Part shown: positions 42,443 through 52,323 of the stretch, in pieces | Layout: each line of letters starts with the position of its first letter | Numbering within the stretch: position 1 is the stretch's first letter | Source of the DNA: Microbacterium ureisolvens | GTDB lineage: Bacteria; Actinomycetota; Actinomycetes; Actinomycetales; Microbacteriaceae | Assembly: GCF_015278315.1 (NCBI RefSeq) | Contig: NZ_JADIJE010000005.1 | Coordinates: 186,001-250,000 of the forward strand | Length of the DNA stretch: 64,000 bases | Reading direction: 5' to 3' | Notes under the pieces: model-generated | Told to the model about the DNA's origin: nothing | Seen by the model: the letters and a program-made list of their open reading frames with translations, nothing else | Database searches by the model: none | Translations under genes and position numbers: made by a program

Positions 42443-43759
42443 TCAGTCGGGCTCGGCCTCCGCGGCGGCGCGCGCGGCCGCGGGAAGCGCCTCGACGACG
42501 CGGCCCACGGCGGCATCGTCGTGGGCGGCCGAGACGAACCAGGCCTCGAAGACCGACGGCGGCAGCGAGACGCCCTGCGCGAGCATGGCGCGGAAGAAGG
42601 CGGGGTAGCGGAACGCCTCCTGCGCCTTCACGGTGTCGTAGTCGGTGGGAGCCGTCTCGGCGAACTGGATCGAGAACAGGTTGCCCGATCGCTGCACGAC
42701 GTGGGTCACGCCGGCGTCGGCGAGAGCGGATGCCGCCGCATCGGCGATCGTCGTCGCGGCGTCGTCGATGCGGGCATAGGCGGCGGCGTCGAGGTGGTCG
42801 AGCGTCGTGCGCCCCGCCGCGACCGCGAGCGGGTTGCCGCTCAGCGTGCCGGCCTGGTACACCGGCCCGAGCGGCGCGAGAAGCTCCATGAGCGCCGCGG
42901 AGCCGCCGAGCGCGGCGAGCGGCAGTCCGCCGCCGACCACCTTGCCGAAAGTGATCAGGTCGGCGGAGAAGGGGACGGGGTCGATGCCGTACCAGCCCGC
43001 CGGACCGACGCGGAACCCGGTCAGCACCTCGTCCAGGATCAGGAGCGCGCCGTGCTCGTGCGCGATGTCGGCGAGGGCTGAGTTGAAGCCGTGCGCCGGG
43101 GGCACGATGCCCATGTTGGCGGGAGCCGCCTCGACGATCACCGCGGCGATGTCGTCGCCGCGTGCGGCGAAGACCTCCCGCACGGCGTCGAGGTCGTTGT
43201 AGGGGATGACGAGGGTCTGCGCGGCGATCGACGCGGGGACACCCGCGGAGCCCGGCATGGCGAGCGTGGCGACGCCGGACCCGGCCTCGGCCAGGAGGCC
43301 GTCGGAGTGGCCGTGGTAGTGGCCGGAGAATTTCACGACGAGGTCTCGCCTGGTCGCCCCCCGCGCGAGCCGGATGGCGGTCATCGTCGCCTCGGTGCCG
43401 GTCGAGACGAGCCGGACGCGCTCCACCGGGTTCGCCACGCCGTCGCGGGTCACGCGTGCGGCGATCAGCTCGGCCAGCTCGGTCTCGCCGGGCGTGCTCG
43501 CGCCGAAGCCGAGACCATGGGCCGCGGCATCCTGCACCGCCTTCACGACGGCGGGGTGGGCGTGCCCGAGGATCGCGGGACCCCACGAGCCGACCAGGTC
43601 GACGTACTCGCGCCCCTCGACATCGGTGACGTACGGCCCCGAGGCCGCGACGAAGAAGCGCGGCGTCTCGTGCACCGATCCGAAGGCGCGCACGGGCGAG
43701 TTCACGCCGCCCGGCATGGCGCCCCGGGCGCGGGCGAATTCCTGTTCGTTCGTCGTCAT
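42443..43759 (-). CDS. hemL: Glutamate-1-semialdehyde 2,1-aminomutase
   Basis: A 438-aa PLP enzyme converting glutamate-1-semialdehyde to 5-aminolevulinate, the second step of the C5 haem route. [15 protein letters not shown] at the start, [26 protein letters not shown] (PLP-binding Asp) and [19 protein letters not shown] (Schiff-base Lys) are diagnostic. ATG at 43759 overlaps the hemB stop (ATGA); the frame is open to 43789 but the 4-bp overlap and the usual family N-terminus favour 43759. Last haem gene of the minus-strand operon. Confidence 0.97.
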   Translation of the reverse strand: MTTNEQEFARARGAMPGGVNSPVRAFGSVHETPRFFVAASGPYVTDVEGREYVDLVGSWGPAILGHAHPAVVKAVQDAAAHGLGFGASTPGETELAELIAARVTRDGVANPVERVRLVSTGTEATMTAIRLARGATRRDLVVKFSGHYHGHSDGLLAEAGSGVATLAMPGSAGVPASIAAQTLVIPYNDLDAVREVFAARGDDIAAVIVEAAPANMGIVPPAHGFNSALADIAHEHGALLILDEVLTGFRVGPAGWYGIDPVPFSADLITFGKVVGGGLPLAALGGSAALMELLAPLGPVYQAGTLSGNPLAVAAGRTTLDHLDAAAYARIDDAATTIADAAASALADAGVTHVVQRSGNLFSIQFAETAPTDYDTVKAQEAFRYPAFFRAMLAQGVSLPPSVFEAWFVSAAHDDAAVGRVVEALPAAARAAAEAEPD

Positions 43760-44733
43760 CGGATCCACTCCGCAAGCTCCAGGGCCCAATAGGTCAGCAC
43801 GGCATCGGCGCCGGCGCGGCGGATGCCGATCACCGACTCCTCGATCGCACGGCGGCGGTCGATCCAGCCGTGGGCGGCGGCGGCCTCGATCATGGCGTAC
43901 TCGCCCGAGACCTGGTACGCCCAGACGGGCACGGGGCTGGCGGCCGCGGCGTCGGCCAGCACATCGAGGTAGCTCATCGCCGGCTTCACCATCACGATGT
44001 CGGCGCCCTCGGCGATGTCGAGGTCGAGCTCGCGCGCGCCCTCGCGGCGGTTCGCGGGGTTCTGCTGGTAGGTGCGGCGGTCACCCTGGAGCGAGGACTG
44101 CACGGCCTCGCGGAACGGGCCGTAGAAGGCCGATGCGTATTTCGCCGCGTACGCCAGGATCGGCGTGTTGCCGAAGCCGGCGTCGTCGAGCGCGTCGCGC
44201 ACCGCGGCGACCTGGCCGTCCATCATTCCGCTGAGGCCGAGCAGCTGGGAGCCCGCCTCGGCCTGCGCCACACCCATCTCGCGGTAGCGCTCGAGCGTCG
44301 CGTCGTTGTCGACGTAGCCGTTCGCGTCGAGCACGCCGCAGTGGCCGTGGTCGGTGAACTCGTCGAGGCAGAGATCCGTCTGCACCACGAGCGCGTCGCC
44401 GACCTCGGAGGCCGCGACGCGGGTGGCGACGTTCAGGATGCCGTCGGGATCGGTCGCACCGGAGCCCACCGCGTCCTTGTGCTCGGGCACGCCGAACAGC
44501 ATGATGCCGCCGATGCCGGCGGTCGCGGCATCCGTCACCGCCTTCTTGAGGCTCTCGGTCGTGTGCTGCACCACGCCCGGCATGGACGAGATCGGCACGG
44601 GATCGCCGGCGCCTTCGCGCACGAACATCGGCAGGATCAGCTCGGCCGGGTGCAGGCGCGTCTCGGCGACGAGGCGCCGCATCGCGGGCGTCTGCCGCAG
44701 GCGGCGCGGACGGTCCACCGGGTTGTACGTCAC
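43756..44733 (-). CDS. hemB: Delta-aminolevulinic acid dehydratase (porphobilinogen synthase)
   Basis: A 325-aa HemB condensing two 5-aminolevulinates to porphobilinogen. [22 protein letters not shown] and [21 protein letters not shown] at the start, [18 protein letters not shown] (metal/active-site loop), [12 protein letters not shown] and [11 protein letters not shown] (catalytic Lys) are all present. GTG start overlaps the hemC stop (GTGA). No hemD lies between hemC and hemB, where many actinobacteria have it. Confidence 0.97.
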   Translation of the reverse strand: MTYNPVDRPRRLRQTPAMRRLVAETRLHPAELILPMFVREGAGDPVPISSMPGVVQHTTESLKKAVTDAATAGIGGIMLFGVPEHKDAVGSGATDPDGILNVATRVAASEVGDALVVQTDLCLDEFTDHGHCGVLDANGYVDNDATLERYREMGVAQAEAGSQLLGLSGMMDGQVAAVRDALDDAGFGNTPILAYAAKYASAFYGPFREAVQSSLQGDRRTYQQNPANRREGARELDLDIAEGADIVMVKPAMSYLDVLADAAAASPVPVWAYQVSGEYAMIEAAAAHGWIDRRRAIEESVIGIRRAGADAVLTYWALELAEWIR

Positions 44734-45644
44734 GGGCGTTCTCCTGTCAGGCCGGCCGCGCCGGCGTCGAGCAGTTCACGGGCGACGGCCGCCGCGATCT
44801 CGCGCGCGGGGTCGCCGTCGTCGGGCCAGACGCCCGCGTGCGACGACGTGAGCTTCGTGGAGCCGTCGAGGCTGTACACGCTCGCCGAGAGCAGCAGGAG
44901 TCCGGCGTCGACGACCGCGCGCGCGCCGACGGGCGCCGAGCAGCCCGCTTCGAGCAGGGCGAGCACTTCGCGCTCCGCCTCGACGGCGACCCGGGTCTCG
45001 GCGTGGTCCAGCCGGTCGACGAGATGCTCCTCGCCGCGGCGCACCTCGACGGCCAGCGCGCCCTGCCCCGGCGCGGTCGGCCACCGGTCGGGGTCGAGGA
45101 ACTCGGTGACGACGTCGGTGCGGCCGATCCGGGTGAGTCCGGCAGCCGCGAGGATGATGGCGTCCAGCTCTCCGCCGGTCACCTTCCCCAGGCGCGTGTC
45201 GACGTTGCCGCGGATGTCGACCACGTCGAGGTCGGGGCGGCGCGCACGCAGCTGCGCCATGCGGCGAGGCGATCCGGTGCCGACGCGGGCACCGGCCGGA
45301 AGCACGTCGAGCGTGAGGCCGTCGCGTGCGATCAGGGCGTCGCGCGGATCTTCGCGCACCGGGATCGCGCCGACCACGAGCTGGTCGTGAGGCGCCGTCG
45401 GAAGGTCCTTCAGGGAGTGGACGATGACATCGCACTGCCCGGCCAGCAGCGCGTCGCGCAACGCGCCCGTGAAGAGCCCGGTGCCACCGGCGCGCGACAG
45501 CGGCTCGTTGGAGCGGTCGCCGTCGGTCGTGATCGTGACGAGCTCGGTGGAGACGCCGTACGCGTCGGCGAGGTCGTCGGCGACCATGCCGGTCTGCGTC
45601 AGCGCGAGCGTGCTGCCGCGGGTTCCGATACGCAGGGTGGTCAC
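44730..45644 (-). CDS. hemC: Hydroxymethylbilane synthase (porphobilinogen deaminase)
   Basis: A 304-aa Hem[22 protein letters not shown] is the conserved start, followed by [53 protein letters not shown], and [12 protein letters not shown] with the Cys that carries the dipyrromethane cofactor. It polymerises four porphobilinogens. GTG at 45644 overlaps the hemQ stop (GTGA); overlaps hemB at the other end. Confidence 0.97.
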   Translation of the reverse strand: MTTLRIGTRGSTLALTQTGMVADDLADAYGVSTELVTITTDGDRSNEPLSRAGGTGLFTGALRDALLAGQCDVIVHSLKDLPTAPHDQLVVGAIPVREDPRDALIARDGLTLDVLPAGARVGTGSPRRMAQLRARRPDLDVVDIRGNVDTRLGKVTGGELDAIILAAAGLTRIGRTDVVTEFLDPDRWPTAPGQGALAVEVRRGEEHLVDRLDHAETRVAVEAEREVLALLEAGCSAPVGARAVVDAGLLLLSASVYSLDGSTKLTSSHAGVWPDDGDPAREIAAAVARELLDAGAAGLTGERP

Positions 45645-46324
45645 GCCAGCACCTCGGCGAGCTCGTCGAGGGAGATGCGCCGCCCGGTGTAGAACGGCAC
45701 CTCCTCGCGCACGTGGCGGCGAGCCTCGGTCTGTCGCAGGTCGCGCATGAGGTCGACCAGCTCGACGAGCTCGGGAGCTTCGAGCGCGAGGATCCACTCG
45801 TAGTCGCCGAGCGCGAACGACGCCACGGTGTTGCTCAGCACGCTGCGATGAGCGGCGCCCTTGCGGCCGTGGTCGGCGAGCATCTGGCGACGCTCGTCAT
45901 CGGGGAGGATGTACCAGTCGTACGAGCGCACGAACGGGTAGACGGTGAGCCACGCCTCGGGATCCTTGTCGCGCATGAACGCGGGCAGGTGGCTGGCGGT
46001 GAACTCGGCGTCGCGGTGCACGCCCATCGCGTTCCAGACCGGGACGAGGGCGGCGAGCGGTTGGGCGCGGCGGAGCGTGCGCAGTGCCGACTGCAGCACC
46101 TCGGGGGCGATGCCGACTCCGGTGAGCCAGATCATGAGGTCGGCGTCGGCCCGCAGGCCCGACACGTCGTAGAACCCGCGGACGGTGACTCCGGATGCCT
46201 CGACCTCGGCGACCGCCGCGGCGAGGTCGCCGCTGGTCGCGGGCCGGGAGGCGTCCCGGCGGAACACGGCCCACAGGGTGTAGCCGAGGGTTTCAGTGGG
46301 AGAGCTCGCCGAGACGTCGGTCAT
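45641..46324 (-). CDS. hemQ: Coproheme decarboxylase HemQ
   Basis: A 227-aa member of the chlorite-dismutase-like haem family. GYTLWAVFRRD, GFYDVSGLRADADLMIWL, PFVRSYDWYILPDDERRQMLADHG (catalytic Tyr region) and VLSNTVASFALGDYEWILALEA match HemQ. It decarboxylates coprohaem III to haem b, the last step of the coproporphyrin-dependent pathway of Gram-positive bacteria. It lies 60 bp after hemY and overlaps hemC. Confidence 0.95.
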   Translation of the reverse strand: MTDVSASSPTETLGYTLWAVFRRDASRPATSGDLAAAVAEVEASGVTVRGFYDVSGLRADADLMIWLTGVGIAPEVLQSALRTLRRAQPLAALVPVWNAMGVHRDAEFTASHLPAFMRDKDPEAWLTVYPFVRSYDWYILPDDERRQMLADHGRKGAAHRSVLSNTVASFALGDYEWILALEAPELVELVDLMRDLRQTEARRHVREEVPFYTGRRISLDELAEVLA

Positions 46325-46384
46325 AGCTCTATCTTTTCACCCCGTCCGTCCAAGGTTTCCCGGAAGGCCGTTTCAATCCACGGG

Positions 46385-47587
46385 TCAGCGGGCGAGGAGC
46401 TCGGCGGCAGTGCGCTCGGCGTGGGCCACGATCCCGGCGAGGCCGGATCCGGCGACGGTCTCACCGACCGCCGCCACATCGGAGGGAACGGATGCCGCGG
46501 CCGGCCGCACCCAGAACACGTGGGCGGCGTCCACCACGACGGGCAGTTCCACGCCGAGCAGCGTCCCGGCGTCGGCGACGGCCGCGGCCACCGGGTCGGC
46601 GGGGGTCTCGTCGTACGACAGGCGCACCACGTGGCGCCCGTCGGCGGCCTCGCGCAGCCACGCCCACTTGGCCGTGGCGTGCGTGAGTGCGCGGGCCCCC
46701 ACCGGTGCGCCGGCTGCCACGAGGAGTCCGGTGCCGCGGGGTGCGGCATCCAGCTCGTCCTGCTCCACGACGAGGGTCACAAGATCTATGCGCCGACCCG
46801 GTGCGGCGGGAGCCGCCACTCCCGGCGCGGCGACGATCACGGTTCCGCCGAGTGCGCCGAGGTCGTCGATGCGCGTTCCGAGGCGCACGTCGCCGCCTCG
46901 CCGCACGAAGTCGTCGGCCAGGGCGGGCACCAGCCGGTTGATTCCGCCTCGGATGCCCGCCACCGCCGCGCCGGGAGGGGCGGCGGCCCGCAGTCGCGCG
47001 ACCGCCCCGCCGAGCGACCCTGCGCTCACGACCGCGTCGGCGAGCCCCGGGTGTGCGCGGGCGACGGCGAGCTCGTCGGGGTGCTGCGAGTGGACGCCGT
47101 GCACGATGGGCGCGACGAGGAGGTCGACCATGTCGTCGCCCATGCGCTGGCGCACCAGCGCGCCGAGGGTCGCCGGCACGTCGTCGACCGGCCGCGCATC
47201 GAGCAGTGCAGCTTGCTCGGCAGCTGCGAGGCCGACAACACGCACCACGTCGTCGGCGAGCGGATCCGAGGGGATCCCGAGAAGAGCGGTGGCCGGCAGC
47301 GGCACGGCCGTGCCGGTCACGGGCTGCAACCACGCCGGTCCCGGAGCGGGCGCGACGATGTCCTCCTGCATGCCCAGCTCGCCCAGCAGGGCCGCGACCG
47401 CGCCGCCGCGGACGGCGAAGCTCTCGGCACCGGCATCCAATCCGATGCCGCCCACTTCATGCCGCGCCACCGTGCCGCCGAGGTGATCGGATGCCTCGAA
47501 CAGCGTCACGGTCGCGCCGGAGTCGGCGAGCCGCCGGGCGACGACGAGCCCCCCGACGCCGCCGCCGACGACGGAGAAATCACTCAT
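46385..47587 (-). CDS. hemY: Coproporphyrinogen III oxidase (HemY/CgoX type)
   Basis: A 400-aa FAD-dependent oxidase. The N-terminal dinucleotide fold [19 protein letters not shown] binds FAD, then [50 protein letters not shown] is family-typical. It is shorter than many HemY proteins (about 450 aa) and its substrate-binding domain appears compact. In actinobacteria with HemQ it oxidises coproporphyrinogen III to coproporphyrin III. ATG at 47587 overlaps the hemE stop by 8 bp. Confidence 0.93.
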   Translation of the reverse strand: MSDFSVVGGGVGGLVVARRLADSGATVTLFEASDHLGGTVARHEVGGIGLDAGAESFAVRGGAVAALLGELGMQEDIVAPAPGPAWLQPVTGTAVPLPATALLGIPSDPLADDVVRVVGLAAAEQAALLDARPVDDVPATLGALVRQRMGDDMVDLLVAPIVHGVHSQHPDELAVARAHPGLADAVVSAGSLGGAVARLRAAAPPGAAVAGIRGGINRLVPALADDFVRRGGDVRLGTRIDDLGALGGTVIVAAPGVAAPAAPGRRIDLVTLVVEQDELDAAPRGTGLLVAAGAPVGARALTHATAKWAWLREAADGRHVVRLSYDETPADPVAAAVADAGTLLGVELPVVVDAAHVFWVRPAAASVPSDVAAVGETVAGSGLAGIVAHAERTAAELLAR

Positions 47588-48638
47588 GCGCGTGGACGAA
47601 CTCCACGATGCGGGTGAGGACCGCCGGATCGGTGTCGGGCGGCACGCCGTGGCCGAGGTTGAGCACGTGCGCGCGGGCCGACCGGCCGCGCTCGAGCACG
47701 TCGCGGATGTGAGCCTCGAGCACGGGCCAGGGCGCGCGCAGCAGTGCGGGGTCGATGTTGCCCTGGACGGACACGTCCGGGCCGAGACGGCGGACGGCCT
47801 CGTCGAGCGGGAGCCGCCAATCGACGCCGACGGTGTCGACGCCCACGTCTCGCATCGCGGCGAGGAGCTCGCCTGTTCCCACCCCGAAGTGCACGAGCGG
47901 CACGTCCAGATCGCGCACAGCATCGAGCGCCCGCGACGAGAAGGGCGCGACGTGCTGCGTGTAGTCGGCGAGGCTGAGCGAGCCCGCCCACGAGTCGAAG
48001 AGCTGTCCGGCCGAGGCACCGGCCTCGAGCTGGGCGCGCAGGAACGCGCCGGTGATCTCGGCGCACCAGGTCAGCAGCGCGGCCCACGTCTCAGGGTCGG
48101 AGTGCATGAGCGCCCGGGTCTTCAGCTGCTCCTTCGACGGACCGCCCTCGACGAGGTACGACGCGAGCGTGTAGGGGGCGCCGGCGAAGCCGATGAGCGG
48201 CGTCGTGCCGAGACCCGCGACCGTGAGCGCGACAGCTTCCCGGATCGGCGCGAGCGATGCGGGGTCGAGCGGCGGCAGCGCTGTGACGTCGGCTGCGGTG
48301 CGCACCGGGTTCTCGAGCACCGGCCCGCGTCCGGCGACGATCCGCACGTCCACGCCCGCAAGGCGCACCGGGATCACGATGTCGCTGAAGAAGATGCCCG
48401 CATCCACCCCGTGCCGCCGCACCGGCTGCAGGGTGATCTCGCTGGCCAGCTCGGGGTTCAGGCACGCGTCGAGCATGTCGGTGCCGACCCGCAGCTCTCG
48501 GTACTCCGGCAGCGACCGGCCTGCCTGCCGCATGAACCACACGGGCGTGCGCGACGGCCGTTCGCCGCGGTAGGCGCGTATCAGCGCGGGCGGATCGTTT
48601 CTCTGGAGAACGGAAGGGTGAGAGTCATGCAAAGACAC
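47580..48638 (-). CDS. hemE: Uroporphyrinogen decarboxylase
   Basis: A 352-aa Hem[22 protein letters not shown] (substrate-binding Arg and start), [20 protein letters not shown] (catalytic Asp), [62 protein letters not shown] and [13 protein letters not shown] are all present. It decarboxylates uroporphyrinogen III to coproporphyrinogen III. GTG start at 48638 is six bases from a -10 shared with hemA, so the operon mRNA is probably leaderless. Confidence 0.97.
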   Translation of the reverse strand: MSLHDSHPSVLQRNDPPALIRAYRGERPSRTPVWFMRQAGRSLPEYRELRVGTDMLDACLNPELASEITLQPVRRHGVDAGIFFSDIVIPVRLAGVDVRIVAGRGPVLENPVRTAADVTALPPLDPASLAPIREAVALTVAGLGTTPLIGFAGAPYTLASYLVEGGPSKEQLKTRALMHSDPETWAALLTWCAEITGAFLRAQLEAGASAGQLFDSWAGSLSLADYTQHVAPFSSRALDAVRDLDVPLVHFGVGTGELLAAMRDVGVDTVGVDWRLPLDEAVRRLGPDVSVQGNIDPALLRAPWPVLEAHIRDVLERGRSARAHVLNLGHGVPPDTDPAVLTRIVEFVHAHE

Positions 48639-48641
48639 ACG

Positions 48642-48650
48642 TTAAGATTA
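48642..48650. promoter_or_regulatory. Palindromic bidirectional -10 for hemE operon and hemA
   Basis: TTAAGATTA on the plus strand reads TAATCTTAA on the minus strand. Plus-strand TAAGAT (48643-48648) is 7 bases before the hemA GTG; minus-strand TAATCT (48650-48645) is 6 bases before the hemE GTG. Only 17 bp separate the two start codons. No clear -35 for either side. Confidence 0.55.
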
Positions 48651-48655
48651 GAGTC

Positions 48656-49909
48656 GTGCTCCTCTGTCTGACCGCGAACCATCGGAACGCGAGCCTCGAC
48701 GTCCTGGAGCGCCTCTCCGTGGGAGCGCCCACGGCGACGCGCGCTCTGGTCGAGGACGAGTTCTTCGTCTCGGGTGCCGTCGTGCTCGCGACGTGCAACC
48801 GGTTCGAGGCGTACCTCGACATCGACGAGCCGCTCACCGGCGGCGAGGCTGTCGCCGTCGAGTCGGTGGTCGAGGCGATGGCCGAAGCCTCCGGGGTGGC
48901 CGTCGATCTCCTGCGCGCGTCCGTCGCGGTGCATCAGGGGGCGGATGCCGCAGCCCACCTCTTCGCGGTCACCAGTGGTCTCGAGTCGATGTCTGTCGGC
49001 GAAGACGAGATCTCCGGCCAGGTGCGTCGCGCTCTCGACGCCGCCCGCGCCGACGGCCTGACCTCGAGCGAGCTGGAGCGCCTGTTCCAGAAGGCCACCC
49101 ACACCAGCCGTGGCGTGCGCAACCGCACCCAGCTGCGCGGAGCGCACCGCTCGCTCGTGCGCCTCGCCCTCGAACTGGCATCGAGCCGCGTCGCCGACTG
49201 GGCCGCCGCGAACGTCGTGGTCGTCGGCACCGGCAAGTACGCCGTCCGCACCGTCGAGGCCCTGCGTGCCCGCGGCGCCGGTGACATCCACGTCTTCTCC
49301 CCGTCCGGCCGCGCTGAGGCTTTCGCCGCGCAGCACGGGCTGATCCCCGTGTCGGACTTCGCCGCAGCGGCGGCCGAAGCCGACGTCGTCATCACCTGCA
49401 CCGCGGAGGCCGTCGTCCACGCGGAAGCGTTCGTGCCCGGACACCGCGTGCTCGTGATCGACCTGGGCCTGCCCCGCAACGTCGATCCCGCCGTCGGGGC
49501 CGTCGAGGCTGTGGAGCTGCTCGACCTCGAGACCATCCGACTGCACGCGCCGCTTCAGGAGTTCAACGCGCACGCCGACGCGCGCGCGATCGTGGGCGAT
49601 GCGGCGACCGAGTTCCACGCTGACCGCGAGGCCGGCCCGGCCATCACGGCGCTGCGCAGCGACGTGCTCAAGATCGTCGAGGACGAGATCGCTCGGGCCC
49701 GCTCCCGCGGCGCCGGCGACGAGGTCGAGGCCGCTCTGCGTCACCTGGCCGGCGTGCTCCTGCACCGCCCCTCGGTGCGCATCAAGGAACTGGCCGTCGA
49801 GGGCCGCATCGATGACGCGCGCGCCGCGCTCGAGCTGCTCCACGGCCTCTCGGTCGATGCCCCCGGCCCTGCGGACGCCGACGACGACGGGCTCTGGGCC
49901 ACCGCCTGA
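48656..49909 (+). CDS. hemA: Glutamyl-tRNA reductase
   Basis: A 417-aa HemA reducing glutamyl-tRNA to glutamate-1-semialdehyde, the committed step of the C5 haem route. CLTANHRNASLDVLERLS, VVLATCNRFEAY (nucleophile Cys), SGLESMSVGEDEISGQVR, FQKATHTSRGVRNRT and the NADPH-binding VVVVGTGKYAVRTVEALRARGA are diagnostic. GTG start with a -10 seven bases upstream gives a leaderless mRNA. Divergent from the rest of the haem cluster across 17 bp. Confidence 0.97.
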   Translation: MLLCLTANHRNASLDVLERLSVGAPTATRALVEDEFFVSGAVVLATCNRFEAYLDIDEPLTGGEAVAVESVVEAMAEASGVAVDLLRASVAVHQGADAAAHLFAVTSGLESMSVGEDEISGQVRRALDAARADGLTSSELERLFQKATHTSRGVRNRTQLRGAHRSLVRLALELASSRVADWAAANVVVVGTGKYAVRTVEALRARGAGDIHVFSPSGRAEAFAAQHGLIPVSDFAAAAAEADVVITCTAEAVVHAEAFVPGHRVLVIDLGLPRNVDPAVGAVEAVELLDLETIRLHAPLQEFNAHADARAIVGDAATEFHADREAGPAITALRSDVLKIVEDEIARARSRGAGDEVEAALRHLAGVLLHRPSVRIKELAVEGRIDDARAALELLHGLSVDAPGPADADDDGLWATA

Positions 49910-50030
49910 CCCCACCGCGCATCCAGCGACGGTCTTCGATCGACGTCGGGCGTTCCTTCGCTGCGGTGTCGACTGCCACCCGCTGCGCCCTCGTGCATCT
50001 CGGATGCGGCGGCGGTGCCGGGCCCAAAGT

Positions 50031-50096
50031 GCAAGCTGGCGCAAGTCTTGCGGATATCGAGCGTGATCCTGCAAGCCATCAACACATCCACGCAAG
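50031..50096. promoter_or_regulatory. Phased GCAAG half-sites with one perfect palindrome (operator region)
   Basis: GCAAG occurs at 50031, 50041, 50071 and 50092, and its inverse CTTGC at 50047. Spacings of 10, 30 and 21 bp put the copies on one face of the helix. CGCAAG-T-CTTGCG (50040-50052) is a perfect 6-1-6 palindrome. All lie just upstream of the promoter of the beta-helix gene, as expected for an activator or cooperative repressor. Confidence 0.5.
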
Positions 50097-50110
50097 AAGC
50101 GAACATGTTG

Positions 50111-50140
50111 TTGAGAACGCGCGCATCACGCCCCTAGGGT
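50111..50140 (+). promoter_or_regulatory. Predicted promoter of the beta-helix gene
   Basis: TTGAGA (50111-50116), an 18-bp spacer and TAGGGT (50135-50140), 55 bp before the ATG at 50195. Confidence 0.4.
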
Positions 50141-50194
50141 GAAGCACGAGCGGGCAGGGCGGCCCGTCCCGACCCCGGATGAAGCGAGTCGACG

Positions 50195-52231
50195 ATGACA
50201 CGACCCCGAACCCTCGCCGCGGCTGTGGCCGCGGCATCCGTCGCCCTCGGCGCATTGGTCGCCCCACCCGCGGCCATGGCAGCGCCCCCGGGATGGAACA
50301 CGCCGGCGCCGATCGTGACGCGCGCCGGCCTCGATCCGGCGCTCGTCGCGGGCCGCGGTGCCGACGTCGCCTTCCTCGAGCAGGAGGCCGAGAATGCCGT
50401 CACGAACGGCACCGTCATCGGCTCGGGTCGGGAGGCTTACACGATCGAAGCGGAGGCTTCGGGTCGCAAGGCGGTTCGTCTCGCGCCCGGGCAGTACGTC
50501 GAGTTCACGCTTCCTGCGGCGGCCAACGCGATCACCGTGCGCTACAGCATCCCGGACGCCCCGGGCGGCGGGGGCTTGACGGCGCCACTCGCCGTCAAGG
50601 CGGGTTCGCAGACAACGTCTCTCACGATGACCTCGGAGTACGCGTACCTCTACAACCAGTACCCCTTCACGAACGACCCGGACGCGGGGCTGCTGCACCC
50701 GGACTGGTGGCTCGCAGAGTGCGCCTGCGTGCCGCAGTTCGACCAGCCGGGCTTCGAGCCGGCGAAGCCGTTTCGCACGATGAAGTTCTACGACGAGGAG
50801 CGGCTGCTCCTGCCGAAGACCTACAAGGCCGGCGACAAGGTGCGCCTCACCGCGCCCCACCAGGTCGCCTGGACCGTGATCGACCTCATCGACACCGAGC
50901 TCGTCGGACGGCCTTACGTGAAGATCAAGGCGTCGAACGTGCTGGCGTTCGGAGCGGACCCGACGGGGCGCAAGGACTCCGCCCCGGCGATCGAGAAGGC
51001 CATCGCGTTCGCGAAGAGGGCCGGTCTGACGGTGTATCTCCCGCCGGGGACGTACCGCGTCGACCGTCACATCGAAGTCGACGACATCACCATCGAGGGG
51101 GCGGGTCACTGGTACACCAAGGTCAAGGGATCGGAGGTGGCGCTGGCAGCGCCCGCCGCCGACGGCTCGACGCACACGGGAGTGGGCTTCTACGGGAAGG
51201 ATGCCGCCGCCGGCGGCAGCCATGACGTGCACCTGCGCGGATTCGCGATCGAAGGCGATGTGCGTGAGCGCATCGACACCGATCAGGTCAACGCGATCGG
51301 CGGCGCCTTCCACGACTCCTCGTTCGAGGATCTGCACATCCAGCACTCCAAGGTCGGGCTGTGGTTCGACGGCCCGATGTCGAACGTCGTGGTGTCGGGC
51401 AACATCATCGTCGATCAGATCGCCGATGCGCTGAACTTCCACATCGGGGTCACCGACTCCGTCGCGCGCCACAACTTCGTGCGCAACTCGGGCGACGACG
51501 CCCTGGCGATGTGGGCGGAGTCGAAGGGCGGCACGACCTCGACGAACGCCCGCAACGTCTTCGAGCACAACACCGTGCAGACCCCGACGCTGGCCAACGG
51601 GATCGCGATCTACGGCGGCACCGACAACGTCGTCTCGGGCAACCTTGTCGCCGACACGATCCGTGAGGGGAGCGCCCTGCACGCCGGCTCGCGATTCGGG
51701 GCACACCCGTTCAGCGGGACGCTCACTTTCCAGGACAACACCACCGTCCGCGCCGGGACGCGCGAGCTCAACTGGAACATCGGCCTGGGCTCGCTGTGGG
51801 TGTACGCCCTCGAGGGCTCGATCTCGGGGATCCGGGTCTCGGGCGACCACTACCTCGACAGCACGTACAACGCGATCCTGCTGGTGTCGGAGTGGGGCGT
51901 GAAAGACCTCTACTCGATCGACGGCGTGTCGTTCGCCGACGTCCGGGTCGACAGCACGGGGACGTCGGTGCTGAGCGCCCGGGCGAAGGGCGGAGCTTCC
52001 TTCGAGGACGTCGACGCCCGCGGCGTCGGGGCGGTGGGCATCAACAACTGCGGGTCGTTCGGGTTCACGCCGGCCGGGTCGGAGTTCTCGGTGACCGACC
52101 TCGGCGGCAACGACGGCGGCGGCACCGCAGGACCATGGATGGCCGCGTGGCAGCTCCCGAACACGATCACGTGCGACGACCGTCCGCCTGTGGTCCCGCC
52201 TGCCGCGCCGTCGCCGTGGGTCCAGCCTTGA
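50195..52231 (+). CDS. Secreted right-handed beta-helix protein, probable polysaccharide hydrolase
   Basis: A 678-aa protein with signal peptide (TRPRTLAAAVAAASVALGAL to AMA, about 1-30). Residues about 50-240 look like a beta-sandwich carbohydrate-binding part (QEAENAV...VIGSGREAYTIEAEASGRKAVRL). Residues about 245-640 are a pectate-lyase-3/GH55-GH87-type beta-helix: FGADPTGRKDSAPAIEKAI, YLPPGTYRVDRHIEV, then strand-turn repeats such as VVVSGNIIVDQIADALNFH, RHNFVRNSGDDALAMWAE and FEHNTVQTPTLANGIAIYGG. Asp pairs in NSGDDALAM suggest a glycoside hydrolase site; alpha-1,3-glucanase/mycodextranase relatives fit best. Substrate uncertain. Confidence 0.85.
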   Translation: MTRPRTLAAAVAAASVALGALVAPPAAMAAPPGWNTPAPIVTRAGLDPALVAGRGADVAFLEQEAENAVTNGTVIGSGREAYTIEAEASGRKAVRLAPGQYVEFTLPAAANAITVRYSIPDAPGGGGLTAPLAVKAGSQTTSLTMTSEYAYLYNQYPFTNDPDAGLLHPDWWLAECACVPQFDQPGFEPAKPFRTMKFYDEERLLLPKTYKAGDKVRLTAPHQVAWTVIDLIDTELVGRPYVKIKASNVLAFGADPTGRKDSAPAIEKAIAFAKRAGLTVYLPPGTYRVDRHIEVDDITIEGAGHWYTKVKGSEVALAAPAADGSTHTGVGFYGKDAAAGGSHDVHLRGFAIEGDVRERIDTDQVNAIGGAFHDSSFEDLHIQHSKVGLWFDGPMSNVVVSGNIIVDQIADALNFHIGVTDSVARHNFVRNSGDDALAMWAESKGGTTSTNARNVFEHNTVQTPTLANGIAIYGGTDNVVSGNLVADTIREGSALHAGSRFGAHPFSGTLTFQDNTTVRAGTRELNWNIGLGSLWVYALEGSISGIRVSGDHYLDSTYNAILLVSEWGVKDLYSIDGVSFADVRVDSTGTSVLSARAKGGASFEDVDARGVGAVGINNCGSFGFTPAGSEFSVTDLGGNDGGGTAGPWMAAWQLPNTITCDDRPPVVPPAAPSPWVQP

Positions 52232-52274
52232 GGTGGTGCGGCTGAAGGCCGGTCTTCAGCCCGGCGCGCAGCGG

Positions 52275-52311
52275 TGACGGATGCCGCGTCCCGAGGACGC
52301 GGCATCCGTCA
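52275..52311. terminator. Bidirectional terminator between beta-helix gene and ZIP gene
   Basis: A perfect 17-bp stem (TGACGGATGCCGCGTCC / GGACGCGGCATCCGTCA) with a 3-nt loop. Each arm contains the heptamer GGATGCC or GGCATCC. Confidence 0.8.
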
Positions 52312-52323
52312 CCGTGCTCGCTG

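Noticed and set aside
45645..45797. 51-codon N-terminal extension of hemC
   Set aside because: Arg/Ala-rich and within hemQ; the GTGA overlap and the conserved RIGTRGS start fix the gene at 45644.
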